A stretch of DNA of 64,000 nucleotides from Snodgrassella alvi SCGC AB-598-O02 (GTDB lineage Bacteria; Pseudomonadota; Gammaproteobacteria; Burkholderiales; Neisseriaceae), in assembly GCA_000725195.1 (NCBI GenBank), contig JAIL01000259.1, forward strand, positions 96,607 through 160,606. The letters run 5' to 3'. Within the stretch, counting starts at the first letter, position 1; every line of letters begins with the position of its first letter. A program made the position numbers and the translations under genes. This document shows, piece after piece, positions 49,779 through 60,082 of this stretch. The notes below the pieces were generated by a model. The model was not told where the DNA came from and searched no databases. It saw nothing but the letters and a program-made list of their open reading frames with translations.

Positions 49779-50330
49779 ATTAGTTGTATATATTTATTGT
49801 TTAGGTTTCTTTGTTATGAAGCTATGGATTTTTTATAGTTATTTGCTGCTGATTTTCTATATGAATTAATTAGTGGCAAGATTTATGATGTCTGTGTTCA
49901 TAGTTGTTAAAATAATTACCAGCCAAGATGTTATGTAAACTGAATAAAATGGTTACCCCTTTTTATTAAAAGGTATTCTTTATTCAATTAAGTTTATAAT
50001 CTGTCATTTCAGTTATTATAAAAATTATTATTTAATAATTAATCTTTATAGGTTTAGTTTAGTTTGATAGAAAGTTTAAGTATTCTTTGGCGATGATTTC
50101 TGTTTATATTAGAAATCTTTTTTTCATTGATCTTGATTTATTATCTATCTTATATTGTCTGCATTAATTGCTGATGTGTTTCTTTATTTTTCATTTTTCA
50201 TATAACTTTAAATTAGAATTGGGTATTTTGATCCGTTTAATCCTGAGTTATTCTGAATTATTCTAAGAAATTAATATTTATTTTAAATATTCGATATTTT
50301 GATTTATGGGTTAAGCGTTATGGATAAAGC
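49779..50330. other. gene-free AT-rich region
   Basis: About 550 bp between the tpx and rplY terminators, where the two transcripts converge. No coding frame of note, repeat or RNA gene was recognised. Confidence 0.35.
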
Positions 50331-50370
50331 AATAAGAGCTGAATTCTATGAAGAGAATTCAGCTCTTATT
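50331..50370 (-). terminator. strong hairpin terminator after rplY
   Basis: Perfect 16-bp stem AATAAGAGCTGAATTC / GAATTCAGCTCTTATT with an 8-nt loop, about 65 bp downstream of the rplY stop. It ends the prs-rplY transcript. Confidence 0.8.
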
Positions 50371-50433
50371 GTTAATAATCTGATTAAATTAAATTGCTAA
50401 TACAAAGTTGTCTAATCAGTTATTTATGCAGAA

Positions 50434-51009
50434 TTATGCTGTTTTTTTACCGGTTGCAGAAGCAATGGCCAGATTTTCATTGCGGTTTAAGGCAACGCTG
50501 GTAACGCCGGCCGGGAATACCAGATCAGTCAAATGACGGATTTCACCCGCACTGATGGTAGCCACATCCAACTCTAACACAGCAGGAATGTCTTTTGGCA
50601 AAGCGGTAACTTCTACGCTGGTAGCCAATAGAGAAACACGACCACTTTGTAATTTTTCAGCTGGAGAGATAGCAGCGTTAACCAGATGTAAAGGTACTTT
50701 GATATTAACTGGTTTTTTCGCATCAACTGCTTGAAAATCGATATGCTGTACCTGTTGTTTGAATGGGTGCATCTGGAAATCACGGATGATTACGTTGTGC
50801 TCTTTTCCATTCACATCAAGTTTGATAATTGCTGTGTGAAATGATTCTTTTTCCAGTGCATACCATAGGGTACGGTGATCTACGGTAATGGCTACTGGTT
50901 CTGTACCTTCACCGTAAAGAACGGCAGGAACTTTACCCTCGCGACGCAGGCGGCGGCTCGCACCAGTGCCCTGTGCTTCACGAATTTCTGCTTTGATTTC
51001 GTATGACAT
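50434..51009 (-). CDS. rplY: 50S ribosomal protein L25 (Ctc form)
   Basis: 5S rRNA-binding ribosomal protein. At 191 aa it is the long CTC-type with an extra C-terminal beta domain. It starts [33 protein letters not shown] and has the conserved [18 protein letters not shown]. It is about 60 bp downstream of prs, the standard pairing in beta-proteobacteria. A long hairpin terminator follows. Confidence 0.95.
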   Translation of the reverse strand: MSYEIKAEIREAQGTGASRRLRREGKVPAVLYGEGTEPVAITVDHRTLWYALEKESFHTAIIKLDVNGKEHNVIIRDFQMHPFKQQVQHIDFQAVDAKKPVNIKVPLHLVNAAISPAEKLQSGRVSLLATSVEVTALPKDIPAVLELDVATISAGEIRHLTDLVFPAGVTSVALNRNENLAIASATGKKTA

Positions 51010-51070
51010 TTACTACTCCAAGGTTAATAACGCCGTCATCGGCCGCGACCAGCTTAAGACGGCTTGGTTG

Positions 51071-52057
51071 TTACGGGAGAAATAATGCTCCCGGTATGGC
51101 CACATCCTCATTAAAGAGGTATGACACGGATTCTTCGTTACTGATACGTCGTACTGTTTCTGCTAATAGGCCAGAAATGCTTACCTGACGAATACGATTA
51201 CAGTTGCGTGCTTCGTCTGACAGAGGAATGGTATCGGTAACGACAACCTGATCAATATCTGAAGAAGCGATGCGTTCAATAGCTGCACCGGAAAACACCG
51301 GATGGGTTGCATAGGCCAGTACACGTTCGGCTCCGCGCTCTTTTAGGGCTGAAGCTGCTTTACATAGGGTATTGGCGGTATCGATCATATCATCAATAAT
51401 CAGGCAGGTTCGATTCTGAACTTCGCCAATAATGTTCATTACTTCGGCAACATTGGCTTTCGGACGACGTTTGTCAATGATGGCCAGATCTGTACCTAAG
51501 GTTTTAGCTACGGCACGTGCACGTACAACACCGCCGATATCAGGACTAACTACGGTAAGGTTTTCGATACGCTGTTTTTCAATATCATTAACCAGAATGG
51601 GGGTAGCATAGATATTATCTACCGGAATATCGAAGAAGCCTTGAATCTGATCAGCATGTAAATCCACTGTAAGCACGCGATCAATACCGGCAGAATATAA
51701 CATATTCGCAACCAGTTTGGCTGAAATGGGGACGCGAACAGAACGCGGACGACGGTCTTGTCGTGCATAACCAAAATAAGGGATGGCAGCGGTAATGCGA
51801 CCGGCAGAAGCTCGTTTGAGCGCATCCGCCATGGTCAGAACTTCCATTAGGTTATCGTTTGTTGGTGAGCAGGTCGGTTGTACGATAAACACATCGCGTC
51901 CGCGGACGTTTTCGAGTAATTCTACTGCTATTTCACCATCGGAAAATTTGCCTACTGAAGCACATCCTAAAGATATATCAAGATGTCTGGCGACATTGTC
52001 AGCCAATGCCGGATTAGCGTTACCAGTAAACACCATCAAACTATCGTATGCAGCCAT
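51071..52057 (-). CDS. prs: ribose-phosphate pyrophosphokinase
   Basis: Makes PRPP from ribose 5-phosphate and ATP for nucleotide, histidine and tryptophan synthesis. Signature segments include [34 protein letters not shown], the metal site [13 protein letters not shown] and the PRPP loop [17 protein letters not shown]. The frame is open 20 codons further, but the ATG at 52057 ([10 protein letters not shown]) matches the usual start and gives 328 aa. It lies downstream of two tRNA-Gln genes and upstream of rplY. Confidence 0.95.
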   Translation of the reverse strand: MAAYDSLMVFTGNANPALADNVARHLDISLGCASVGKFSDGEIAVELLENVRGRDVFIVQPTCSPTNDNLMEVLTMADALKRASAGRITAAIPYFGYARQDRRPRSVRVPISAKLVANMLYSAGIDRVLTVDLHADQIQGFFDIPVDNIYATPILVNDIEKQRIENLTVVSPDIGGVVRARAVAKTLGTDLAIIDKRRPKANVAEVMNIIGEVQNRTCLIIDDMIDTANTLCKAASALKERGAERVLAYATHPVFSGAAIERIASSDIDQVVVTDTIPLSDEARNCNRIRQVSISGLLAETVRRISNEESVSYLFNEDVAIPGALFLP

Positions 52058-52567
52058 TTCTTCTGTACCTGAGTTTTGTTTAGATTTAATGTAATTTGCG
52101 TGAGGTAGATTTAACATTAATCGAACACTTTATATTAGTCATGAAAGATTGCTGTTATTAAGCCTTAAATCTAACATTTTTACCAAAATTACTGATTCGA
52201 ATAATCAGCATTGCCAAAGCAATCCTGCCCAATTAGCCAGCTTTTGTCTGACCACTATCATTAATCGCTGATACCTGTGGTATCAAACATTATTACTACC
52301 CCATTTGCTTTAATAAGCTATATCAAGTGATAAAACAATATGCATCACGATAAATCAATATTTCGCACAATATAAAAATATTCAGCTTCGATACTGTGCA
52401 ATTCATTTCCGCCTTATGGTTCAATTTAAGCTATGGTCCAGTGGACTTAAGTTAAATTGATTTGGTGTGACCCGATATTATACTCAGGTCTGGCATAGTT
52501 TGAATTATACCACTTCTGCTATCTGACTTCCGCCTTTAAGCTAATTTTGCCATTATTAATACATTAA
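52058..52567. promoter_or_regulatory. prs upstream region with an interrupted palindrome
   Basis: About 500 bp between the tRNA-Gln terminator and prs. It contains an interrupted palindrome (52422-52459): outer arms CAATTTAA / TTAAATTG, inner arms GTCCA / TGGAC around a single G. It may be an operator or a 5' leader hairpin for prs. No coding frame is supported. Confidence 0.45.
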
Positions 52568-52597
52568 ATAAGCGTGTAAGTAGACTTACACGCTTAT
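52568..52597 (-). terminator. terminator after the tRNA-Gln genes
   Basis: Perfect stem AAGCGTGTAAG / CTTACACGCTT with a 4-nt loop, directly after the minus-strand tRNA pair. The T-rich tail is short (TTATTTAAT). Confidence 0.75.
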
Positions 52598-52604
52598 TTC
52601 TCTG

Positions 52605-52680
52605 TGGCTGGGGAGGTAGGATTCGAACCTACGCGTACCGGAATCAGAATCCGGGGTCTTAACCACTTGACGACTCCCCA
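52605..52680 (-). tRNA. tRNA-Gln (CUG anticodon)
   Basis: 76-nt cloverleaf ending in an encoded CCA. The acceptor stem starts TGGGGAG and pairs with CTCCCCA; the T-loop GGTTCGAATCC is standard. The anticodon stem CCGGA/TCCGG holds loop TTCTGAT, giving anticodon CTG, which reads CAG. It is one of a pair with near-identical bodies but different anticodon arms. Confidence 0.95.
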
Positions 52681-52700
52681 AAAAAGTTATCGTTTCAGTG

Positions 52701-52776
52701 TGGCTGGGGAGGTAGGATTCGAACCTACGCATACTGGGATCAAAACCCAGTGTCTTAACCACTTGACGACTCCCCA
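52701..52776 (-). tRNA. tRNA-Gln (UUG anticodon)
   Basis: 76-nt cloverleaf with encoded CCA, identical to its neighbour except mainly in the anticodon arm. The stem CTGGG/CCCAG holds loop TTTTGAT, giving anticodon TTG, which reads CAA. It lies 10 bp from the ispE stop, so it is probably processed from the ispE transcript. Confidence 0.95.
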
Positions 52777-52786
52777 ACAACACATA

Positions 52787-53659
52787 TCATTTATAAAATG
52801 GATGCTTGTTTAATGAAGCAACACAATATGCCTGATGTGCGTTAGAAACTTGGTTGTATACAGCCTGCGCCGTATCTTCATCTGCAAAAGCCAGAAATAC
52901 ACATGAACCGGAACCACTCATCATTGGCTTTCCAAAATTAGCCAATATATTCAGTGCATTTTTAACTTCTGGATATTCAGCGGTAACAACCTTTTGCATG
53001 TCATTGCGCCAGTGCTGTCTCGCTTGAAAGTCTGGCATTATCCGTGGCGTTGAATTCCGTGTCAAGTCTTTATGTGCAAATATTTTCGGGGTACTGACAT
53101 GAACTGGGGGCTTGATAATAACATACCATTGTTTTGGTATTTGAATTTGAGAAAGTTTTTCCCCAATGCCCTGAGCAAAAGCAGTTTGTCCAAATATAAA
53201 AAATGGCACATCAGCACCCAGTTGCAAACCAAGCTGCTGTAGTTGCATCTGATTCAGATTAAGCTGCCATAATTGATTCAAGGCCATAAGTACTAATGCA
53301 GCATCAGAACTACCTCCGCCCAACCCTCCGCCCATGGGAATATTTTTTTGCAACCAAATATCTGCACCAAGTTTTTTGCCTGACTGCTGACGTAATAATG
53401 TTGCCGCACGTACAGTTAAATCCTGTTGAGGATCAACATTTTCAATCGGTGTATGCAATTTTATTTCACCACTACTATTCACTCGAAGCCAGAGGCGATC
53501 ATAAAGGCTGATCAGGGTGAATATACTCTCAAGCAAATGATAACCATCGCTACGCCGACCTATAATGCGTAAATCCAGATTGAGCTTTGCCGGAGCCAGC
53601 AGGCATTGAGCGTCTGCTGGTGGTTGCAGGAGGTATTTAGTAGGCTGGTTAGTTGACAC
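52787..53659 (-). CDS. ispE: 4-diphosphocytidyl-2-C-methyl-D-erythritol kinase
   Basis: GHMP kinase of the non-mevalonate isoprenoid pathway (290 aa). It has PAKLNLDLRIIGRRSDGYHLLESIF near the N-terminus with the catalytic Lys/Asp region, the GHMP ATP motif NIPMGGGLGGGSSDAALVL and the C-terminal MSGSGSCVFLAF. It follows lolB with 2 bp between them and precedes the tRNA-Gln pair, as in other Neisseriaceae. Confidence 0.95.
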   Translation of the reverse strand: MSTNQPTKYLLQPPADAQCLLAPAKLNLDLRIIGRRSDGYHLLESIFTLISLYDRLWLRVNSSGEIKLHTPIENVDPQQDLTVRAATLLRQQSGKKLGADIWLQKNIPMGGGLGGGSSDAALVLMALNQLWQLNLNQMQLQQLGLQLGADVPFFIFGQTAFAQGIGEKLSQIQIPKQWYVIIKPPVHVSTPKIFAHKDLTRNSTPRIMPDFQARQHWRNDMQKVVTAEYPEVKNALNILANFGKPMMSGSGSCVFLAFADEDTAQAVYNQVSNAHQAYCVASLNKHPFYK

Positions 53660-53661
53660 AA

Positions 53662-54282
53662 TTAGCTCAGTTTCTGACGTAATTCACACTGTGATGCGAT
53701 ATCATCAGTACCAGATTGTGAAAAATCATCAAAGATTAATTTAATTTCAAAACGATTATTGTTTAGCCGGACCATACGCGGGGTATTGTTGTCTTTTAGT
53801 ATTTCTCTGTGAATGATCCAGCCTGACTGTTGCAAACTTCCATTTGCCAATATTTTATGAGGTTCATATGCGATCCAGTAGCCTTGTATCCATTGATTCA
53901 GATGATCAAATGGCAGCGAAAAACCGAGCATCTGCTGGCTTAGCTCTTCAACACTAGTCGCTGTAGTTATCTGTCCATGACTGTCTTCGGCAATGACACC
54001 TTGTGTATCTCGACATAATACGCCGACACTATTGCCTAATGGGGTATTAACTTCAATTGTTTGTACTCTACTCAGACTCTGCCAACTAAAGTTGGCGTAA
54101 GAACCTTTACCATCGTCTATTACTGACAGCCGTCCAGAACTATCAAAGTCGGCATTTAGCTGATTATCACTGGATTGCCAGTCTGCTTCAGTAGCCCTTT
54201 TAACTGTCATTAAGTTAGTACAAGCGCTTAAAAAAAATATATTTAGTCCTAGCAGAAGGAATTTATTTCGCAGTTTTTGCAT
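53662..54282 (-). CDS. lolB: outer-membrane lipoprotein insertion factor LolB
   Basis: Outer-membrane receptor that accepts lipoproteins from LolA and inserts them (206 aa). It is itself a lipoprotein: lipobox LSAC with Cys21. Weakly conserved LolB segments are visible: GRLSVIDDGKGSYANFSWQSLSRVQTIEVNTPLGNSVGVL, LSQQMLGFSLPFDHLNQWIQGY and the terminal IKLIFDDF. The call also rests on its place directly before ispE, conserved in Gram-negatives. Confidence 0.87.
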   Translation of the reverse strand: MQKLRNKFLLLGLNIFFLSACTNLMTVKRATEADWQSSDNQLNADFDSSGRLSVIDDGKGSYANFSWQSLSRVQTIEVNTPLGNSVGVLCRDTQGVIAEDSHGQITTATSVEELSQQMLGFSLPFDHLNQWIQGYWIAYEPHKILANGSLQQSGWIIHREILKDNNTPRMVRLNNNRFEIKLIFDDFSQSGTDDIASQCELRQKLS

Positions 54283-54477
54283 TCTGTTTCTATCCGATAG
54301 CTATTATTTTGCCAATTAAAACAAACCATGTTATCAAGTTATTGCTATTTCACATGATATTTAAAATTTATCTGAGTAAGTTTAAATGATATTCAGGTTA
54401 ATTAATATTGTAGTCTTTACTGTATTCAAATTAGGTAAAGTAAAGACTGTTTTTCGCAATAAATAGCTCCGATATGA

Positions 54478-57288
54478 TTATTTATCCTGAAGATTTTTAA
54501 GTTCATCAGGCTTAATAGCAAATTTTTTCAGGGTATTTTCTAATTCTTTAGAATCACTTTCTGTATCAGTCAAACCCTTGGCCCAAATTTGTTTTGCTTC
54601 ATTTTTTTGTCCCAACTGCCATAATACTTCGCCCAAATGAGCAGCTATCGGACTAAGTGATTCATTACTGTAAGCGGAACGTAACAAAGGCAAAGCTTTG
54701 TACGCATCGCCGGTCAGGTAATAAGCCCAGCCCAGACTATCTTTAATAGCACTAGACTGATTATCGAGTTTATAAGCATGTTCAAGCATCGATAATGCCT
54801 CAGGCCAATATTTTTTATGCATACTTAGCAAGATGTATCCTAAATCATTCCAGCCTACAGCTTCGTCTGGTTGCATTTTTACATAAGTACGTAAATCCGT
54901 GATGGCTTTTTTGGGTTGATTAAGCTTGGTGGAATAAGTGGAAGCACGTAAGTAAATAATTAACGCAGCTTCTTTTTGGTCTCCATTCTTTTCAGCCTCA
55001 ATAAGCATATTATTTAATTTATTAATATATTTTTCCGGGGACAGAATTTCTTTATCAATGGCTGTAGTTAAGACAAATACATTAGATTTTGTAAAAAATA
55101 CTAACGAATCTTGATGTTGTTGCAACTGTTGTAACCATTGCTGAGCAGCTGGATAATTATGATTTTCAAGTTCAATCATACCCATTAGATAAGCTTTATC
55201 GGCCAGATACTGATCATCGGTTACTTTGGATAACCATTTTTGCACTTCTTTAGTATTGTTGTGTTGATAAAACCACGATGCCGCAATAATCGCAACTTTA
55301 TTTTTTTGTTCTGTGGTTCCCACAGCCATGATTTTATTCACATCGCGAATAAAGGTATTTTCTGACACATTATTAGAATAATTAAAAACAATTTTATTCA
55401 ATAAAGCCTGATTGTCAGTTTCAGTTTTGCTGATTTTTTGCTGGTTTGCCGGTAAATTGTTAGGTTTGATGCCATGCTTATGTAGAATCTGTAAAAGTAC
55501 AGTTTGGCTGGTTTGTTTTGCTGCTATACCAGATGCCCAAATCATACGTGCATCATCCTGCCTGCCTAATTGCCAATAGACTTCGCCCAAATGTGCCGCT
55601 ACTTCAGCTTCTGGCTGATGTTTGAAAGCATATTCTAATAAAGGTAAAGCTTTATCATTTTCTCCCTGTAAATAATAGGCCCAACCTAAACTATCATTAA
55701 TTGCCGGAGACTGACTGTCCAGTTCATAAGCTTGTTCTAATAATTTATATGCTTCCTCCCAATTACTTTTTGGCAAACTCAGTAAGGTATAACCAAGAGC
55801 ATTTAGAGCATCGGCCTGATTAGGTCGCAATGCCACATATCGGCGTAAATCCTTTACCCCTTTTTCCGGCTGATTAAGTTTATCAGCATACAAAAGTCCA
55901 CGCAGATATAAAAGAGGAGGAATATTAATTTCACGTTGACTGGCATCGGCTTTTTCAGCCTGTGCTAGTTCTTTTGTTAACTGAATTTCGTATTGTTGTG
56001 GTGTCAGGGAAGAACTATTGATAAAGGTTCTAATACGAACTAATTCACTAGTGTCAAAGAAAGTGGTCTGTTTTTTGGCCAGCTCTGCCTTATTTAACCA
56101 GTTTTTGGCTTGTGCCCAGTGCTTATTATCACTTTCAATTGATGCCATCAAAACGGCTTTGTCGAAATTATAGTAAGGGTCAGTAACTTTGTTGATCCAT
56201 GTGCGCGCCTCAGTATAATTACGCTCATCGTAATAACGCATTGCTGCCATCATTGCTGCTTTACTACGCTGATTTTGATCACCTAATTCAACGGTTTTTT
56301 GGACATAAGAGATAATGGTATCTGTAGGCTCCTGCTGGCTGATAGCCAGATAAATTGCCTGCATGTACAGATCTGCGCTTTTACTTTGTGCCAGCAAAGG
56401 CTGCAAGATCAGATAAGCTTCCTGTATTTTATTATTTTTAATTAAAATTTCAGTATATAAACTTTGCCATCTTGCTGGTATTTTATTTGCTCCAGCCTGC
56501 CGATAAAATTCAATTAAATATTGTGGTTGTTTGATATTGATTAGATTTAAGGTTAGCTGCGTTGCCGGAACTATATCGCTATCAAGTACAGACAATCGCT
56601 GCAGAGCGTTCATTGTCTGAGCTTTATGTTCACCTGTGACACCAAAGATAGCATCTGCAATCATGGCTTCTATCATATCCTGATGCTGTGTAGCAATTTT
56701 ATGTATTGGACGATTCATCTCATCAGATGCATTTAAATTTTTCAATCTGAATTGAGATAACATTAAAAACATCCGCCGTAATTGATTCTCATTGGCAGAG
56801 GAAAGCACACTTTCTGTATATTTCAGTATTTGTGGAATATCATTTTTAGATATTGCCAATTCCCATAATAGCCGCTGTTTTTCAGTACTGTTTTTCGGAT
56901 CAATTTTTTGCCATTTTTCAGCTATTTCTTCAGCTAAAGCAATTTGGTCAGCTCCTAACGCCATCTCCATAGACCGTTCGGCCAGCGCCGGATCCTGAGT
57001 TCGTTCAAGGATATGCAAGTCGGTAGCTAATGCGATATTAGTCTGCCCCTTTCCATAAGCCAGTTCACTTGCAAATAAAGTAAAAATATCATTGGTACGC
57101 TGAGCTATAGACAAACGACGCTGCATTGATGCTGCATCTTTAGGTGACGTCACATCATTAACCTGCTTGATTTTGGCCTTGATTGGAGCCATTGAGTTAT
57201 TGTTAACTGGTGAATTGTCGGCATAACTCGTACCTGCTACCATCAAACTTAATACAAGAGGGGTAATTCGCTGTATCCAACAAGGCAT
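54478..57288 (-). CDS. secreted TPR-repeat protein with internal duplication
   Basis: Large (936 aa) exported tetratricopeptide-repeat protein. A signal peptide (IQRITPLVLSLMVAGTSYA) precedes an N-terminal helical region. Two long, similar TPR modules follow: about 460-620 (LYLRGLLYADKLNQPEKGVKDLRRYV ... DSLGWAYYLQGENDKALPLLEYAF ... AAHLGEVYWQLG) and about 770-930 (IYLRASTYSTKLNQPKKAITDLRTYV ... DSLGWAYYLTGDAYKALPLLRSAY ... AAHLGEVLWQLG). It lies upstream of lolB on the same strand, as do TPR proteins in other beta-proteobacteria. The function is likely a periplasmic assembly scaffold but is unproven. Confidence 0.75.
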   Translation of the reverse strand: MPCWIQRITPLVLSLMVAGTSYADNSPVNNNSMAPIKAKIKQVNDVTSPKDAASMQRRLSIAQRTNDIFTLFASELAYGKGQTNIALATDLHILERTQDPALAERSMEMALGADQIALAEEIAEKWQKIDPKNSTEKQRLLWELAISKNDIPQILKYTESVLSSANENQLRRMFLMLSQFRLKNLNASDEMNRPIHKIATQHQDMIEAMIADAIFGVTGEHKAQTMNALQRLSVLDSDIVPATQLTLNLINIKQPQYLIEFYRQAGANKIPARWQSLYTEILIKNNKIQEAYLILQPLLAQSKSADLYMQAIYLAISQQEPTDTIISYVQKTVELGDQNQRSKAAMMAAMRYYDERNYTEARTWINKVTDPYYNFDKAVLMASIESDNKHWAQAKNWLNKAELAKKQTTFFDTSELVRIRTFINSSSLTPQQYEIQLTKELAQAEKADASQREINIPPLLYLRGLLYADKLNQPEKGVKDLRRYVALRPNQADALNALGYTLLSLPKSNWEEAYKLLEQAYELDSQSPAINDSLGWAYYLQGENDKALPLLEYAFKHQPEAEVAAHLGEVYWQLGRQDDARMIWASGIAAKQTSQTVLLQILHKHGIKPNNLPANQQKISKTETDNQALLNKIVFNYSNNVSENTFIRDVNKIMAVGTTEQKNKVAIIAASWFYQHNNTKEVQKWLSKVTDDQYLADKAYLMGMIELENHNYPAAQQWLQQLQQHQDSLVFFTKSNVFVLTTAIDKEILSPEKYINKLNNMLIEAEKNGDQKEAALIIYLRASTYSTKLNQPKKAITDLRTYVKMQPDEAVGWNDLGYILLSMHKKYWPEALSMLEHAYKLDNQSSAIKDSLGWAYYLTGDAYKALPLLRSAYSNESLSPIAAHLGEVLWQLGQKNEAKQIWAKGLTDTESDSKELENTLKKFAIKPDELKNLQDK

Positions 57289-57632
57289 TAAACTTCTCCA
57301 AATTACTAACTGGTTATATTAACCACTGTCAGGAGTTATCAATATTTGGATATCTCCTTTATCCAGACAATGGCTATCAGGATTTTATGCTATTTTAAAT
57401 TATCTTTTCGTGCTTGATAATCTTTTATTGGTGTCAAAGATAAATTTCTGAAAACTGTACTCATTAATGATATATTATTCTGAAATATGGCGACTACTTT
57501 AACATAAGCAATTTATCTTCTGCGAAGATTGTTTTTTGCCATAAATATTATTAAAACTCAGTAAATTCTAAATGATAAATTTATTGTTTTTCAATATATT
57601 GTATAATTTATTATTTTATATGTTTGTTGAGT
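57289..57632. other. divergent intergenic region, TPR gene / mutM
   Basis: About 340 bp of AT-rich DNA carrying both promoters. No distinctive operator or hairpin was recognised. Confidence 0.35.
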
Positions 57633-58454
57633 ATGCCTGAATTACCAGAAGTTGAAACTACTCGTCGTGGAATTGAACCCTTTATCACTGAACAGATCAT
57701 TGCAGATGTTGTATTGCGCCAGCCACGGTTACGTTGGCCTGTCAGAACGGATTTAGCCGAACTCTTGCATGGCGAACGAATCATAGCGGTCAGACGTCGC
57801 GCTAAATATCTTTTGCTTGAAACGGCTGTTGGAACTTTAATCATCCATATGGGAATGTCAGGCAGTTTACGAGTATTTACCAGTTCAAATGTACCTGATG
57901 TACTAAAACATGATCATCTGGATATTGTATTTATCAATGGCAGTATATTACGCTTCCATGATCCACGTCGTTTCGGTGCGGTATTATGGTATATTGGTAC
58001 TATAGAACATCATCCATTGCTGGCAAAGCTTGGACCCGAACCGTTAAGTGATGATTTTAATGGCTCTTATTTATACGATAGATTAAATAAGCAAAAACGT
58101 GCCATCAAAATAGCCATTATGGATAATAAAAATGTTGTTGGCGTAGGCAATATTTACGCTAATGAAGCTTTATTTCGTAGCCAAATTCATCCAGCCACTT
58201 CGACATTGAATTTAACTTCCACTCAATATATTATATTAGCCGAGAAAATTAAAGAAGTTTTACAGGAAGCCATTATTGCCGGAGGAAGCACTTTACGTGA
58301 CTTTGTAAACAGTGATGGCAAAAGCGGATATTTTCAGCTCCAGCATGATGTATATGGAAGGGTAAATGAACACTGTAAGATTTGTGGTCAACTTATTGAA
58401 AAAATATCTTTAGGTCAGCGCAGCAGTTTTTTCTGCCCAACTTGTCAAAAATAA
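57633..58454 (+). CDS. mutM: formamidopyrimidine-DNA glycosylase
   Basis: Base-excision repair enzyme removing 8-oxoguanine and formamidopyrimidines, with AP-lyase activity. The start MPELPEVETTRRG is diagnostic: after Met removal, Pro becomes the Schiff-base nucleophile and the next Glu the acid. The ATG at 57633 is used instead of an upstream TTG because the N-terminal proline must be exposed. Also visible are HDPRRFGAVLW, the helix-two-turn-helix VVGVGNIYANEALF and the C-terminal zinc finger (CKICGQ ... FFCPTCQK). It is followed after 3 bp by plsC. Confidence 0.96.
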   Translation: MPELPEVETTRRGIEPFITEQIIADVVLRQPRLRWPVRTDLAELLHGERIIAVRRRAKYLLLETAVGTLIIHMGMSGSLRVFTSSNVPDVLKHDHLDIVFINGSILRFHDPRRFGAVLWYIGTIEHHPLLAKLGPEPLSDDFNGSYLYDRLNKQKRAIKIAIMDNKNVVGVGNIYANEALFRSQIHPATSTLNLTSTQYIILAEKIKEVLQEAIIAGGSTLRDFVNSDGKSGYFQLQHDVYGRVNEHCKICGQLIEKISLGQRSSFFCPTCQK

Positions 58455-58457
58455 TTT

Positions 58458-59258
58458 ATGAAATCTAAACAAACTTTTTTTCTTATCCGCTGTTGGCGTA
58501 TACTCAATTTGCTTTGCTGGTTAGTGCATACTTTATGGCGTGTACGCTTTTTAAAAGATAAAACCCCAGAGGAACGTAATCAGGAATTAATTTCTATTTC
58601 GGATAATTTTCTTCAGGTCATTAACGTTCATATTCAGCTGAATAATTCCTTAAAGCATATCAATACAATGCCTTGGCTGACAGTTGCCAATCATATTTCG
58701 ATGATTGATATGTTTGTGATGATGAAATATATTACAGGTGGCTTTATTGCTACTAAAAATATCAGAAAGTGGCCAATTTTAGGAAATTTAATTACTAATG
58801 TCGGTACCGTTTATATTAATCGTCATTCTCGTCAGGATATTAGCCCGGTTATTCAGACCATTGTCGAAGCATTAAAACAAAATAAAAATGTATTGTTTTT
58901 CCCTGAAGCTTATACTTCACCGGGTTTTGAAACTTTACCTTTCAAAGCCGCCCTGTTTCAGGCAGCGATTGATGCTGATGTGCCAGTACAATCTTTGGCA
59001 TTGCGATACTATGATGCTCAGATGCGCACGGATAAAGTTAGTTTTGCCGGTAATATCAATGTATTGAGCAGTATCTGGCAAATCACTTCCATTCCTGAAA
59101 TCAGAGTTGAAGTGGATTTTGCTCCACTGTTAAATACTAAGGAGCATCCAGTAACTGATCGCTATGAATTAAAAGACATGGCTGAACAATTTATCCGAAC
59201 TAAAGTTCTTTCTGATAGTCCGGTACAAAAGCAGACAAATCATTCAGAGCAAACTTAA
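58458..59258 (+). CDS. plsC: 1-acyl-sn-glycerol-3-phosphate acyltransferase
   Basis: Membrane acyltransferase of phosphatidic acid synthesis (266 aa). An N-terminal hydrophobic helix (ILNLLCWLVHTLW) is followed by the catalytic H-x4-D motif (NHISMIDMF, His79 and Asp84), GTVYINRHSR and the FPEAYTSPG substrate motif. It lies 3 bp after mutM and converges on pdxH. PlsC paralogues with other acceptors (lipid A, ornithine lipids) exist, so the acceptor is not certain. Confidence 0.85.
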   Translation: MKSKQTFFLIRCWRILNLLCWLVHTLWRVRFLKDKTPEERNQELISISDNFLQVINVHIQLNNSLKHINTMPWLTVANHISMIDMFVMMKYITGGFIATKNIRKWPILGNLITNVGTVYINRHSRQDISPVIQTIVEALKQNKNVLFFPEAYTSPGFETLPFKAALFQAAIDADVPVQSLALRYYDAQMRTDKVSFAGNINVLSSIWQITSIPEIRVEVDFAPLLNTKEHPVTDRYELKDMAEQFIRTKVLSDSPVQKQTNHSEQT

Positions 59259-59263
59259 AACTA

Positions 59264-59905
59264 TTATGGCGCCAGTCTTTGTCTGATCCAGTTATTGTTT
59301 TGCCAAATATATTGGATGCGATCGTGTAAACGACTGGGTCGCCCCTGCCAGAATTCAAACTGATCCGGTATCAGCACGTATCCACCCCAGTGTGGTGGAC
59401 GAGGCACGGCGAGCAAATATTTTGCCGCAAATTTTGTTGCCCGAGTCATCAATTCAAGCTTACTACTGATAACTTCGCTCTGCTGGCTAGCCCAAGCCCC
59501 TATACGGCTGGTGTAAGGACGAGTTTTAAAATACGCATCGGAATCAGTATTGTTTAACTGCTGAACAATACCTTCCATTCTGACTTGCCTTTCCAGTTCC
59601 GGCCAAAAAAAAGTTACAGCTGCATAAGGATTATGTGCCATCGCCCTGCCCTTACGGCTTTGATAGTTGCTAAAAAATACTAATCCTTCTGCAGCAACTT
59701 CTTTCAGCAATACAATACGGGCTTGGGGCCGACCGTTATCGCCGACTGTAGCCAAATTCATAGCTGTAGGCTCATTCACTTTTGCCTGCATGGCTTCTGA
59801 CAACCAGCGCTGAAACTGTTCCAGAGGTTGAGCAGTACAATCCTCTTCATTTAATGACTGACTGCTGTAATCCTGCCGGATATCATGTAAATTCATATTG
59901 TTCAT
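59264..59905 (-). CDS. pdxH: pyridoxamine 5'-phosphate oxidase
   Basis: FMN enzyme producing pyridoxal 5'-phosphate from PNP or PMP (213 aa). The conserved segments are [45 protein letters not shown], the [14 protein letters not shown] loop and the C-terminal [12 protein letters not shown] ... RLAP, which is the standard PdxH ending. The start [10 protein letters not shown] gives the usual length. It converges with plsC, with stops 5 bp apart. Confidence 0.96.
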   Translation of the reverse strand: MNNMNLHDIRQDYSSQSLNEEDCTAQPLEQFQRWLSEAMQAKVNEPTAMNLATVGDNGRPQARIVLLKEVAAEGLVFFSNYQSRKGRAMAHNPYAAVTFFWPELERQVRMEGIVQQLNNTDSDAYFKTRPYTSRIGAWASQQSEVISSKLELMTRATKFAAKYLLAVPRPPHWGGYVLIPDQFEFWQGRPSRLHDRIQYIWQNNNWIRQRLAP

Positions 59906-60082
59906 TTAATTAATCAAAAAATAAACTTATTAATGTGGATAGTTAAGCTGTATGCTGCTTTTTTAAAGCCAATAGCGTATAATTCTCAGCTTTATTCGCT
60001 GAGTTCGCACTATAGATATATTTAGCCAATTAGCTATTTATCGTACTCGCAGCCACGTCTAAGCGCAAACAACTTCTGCAAT

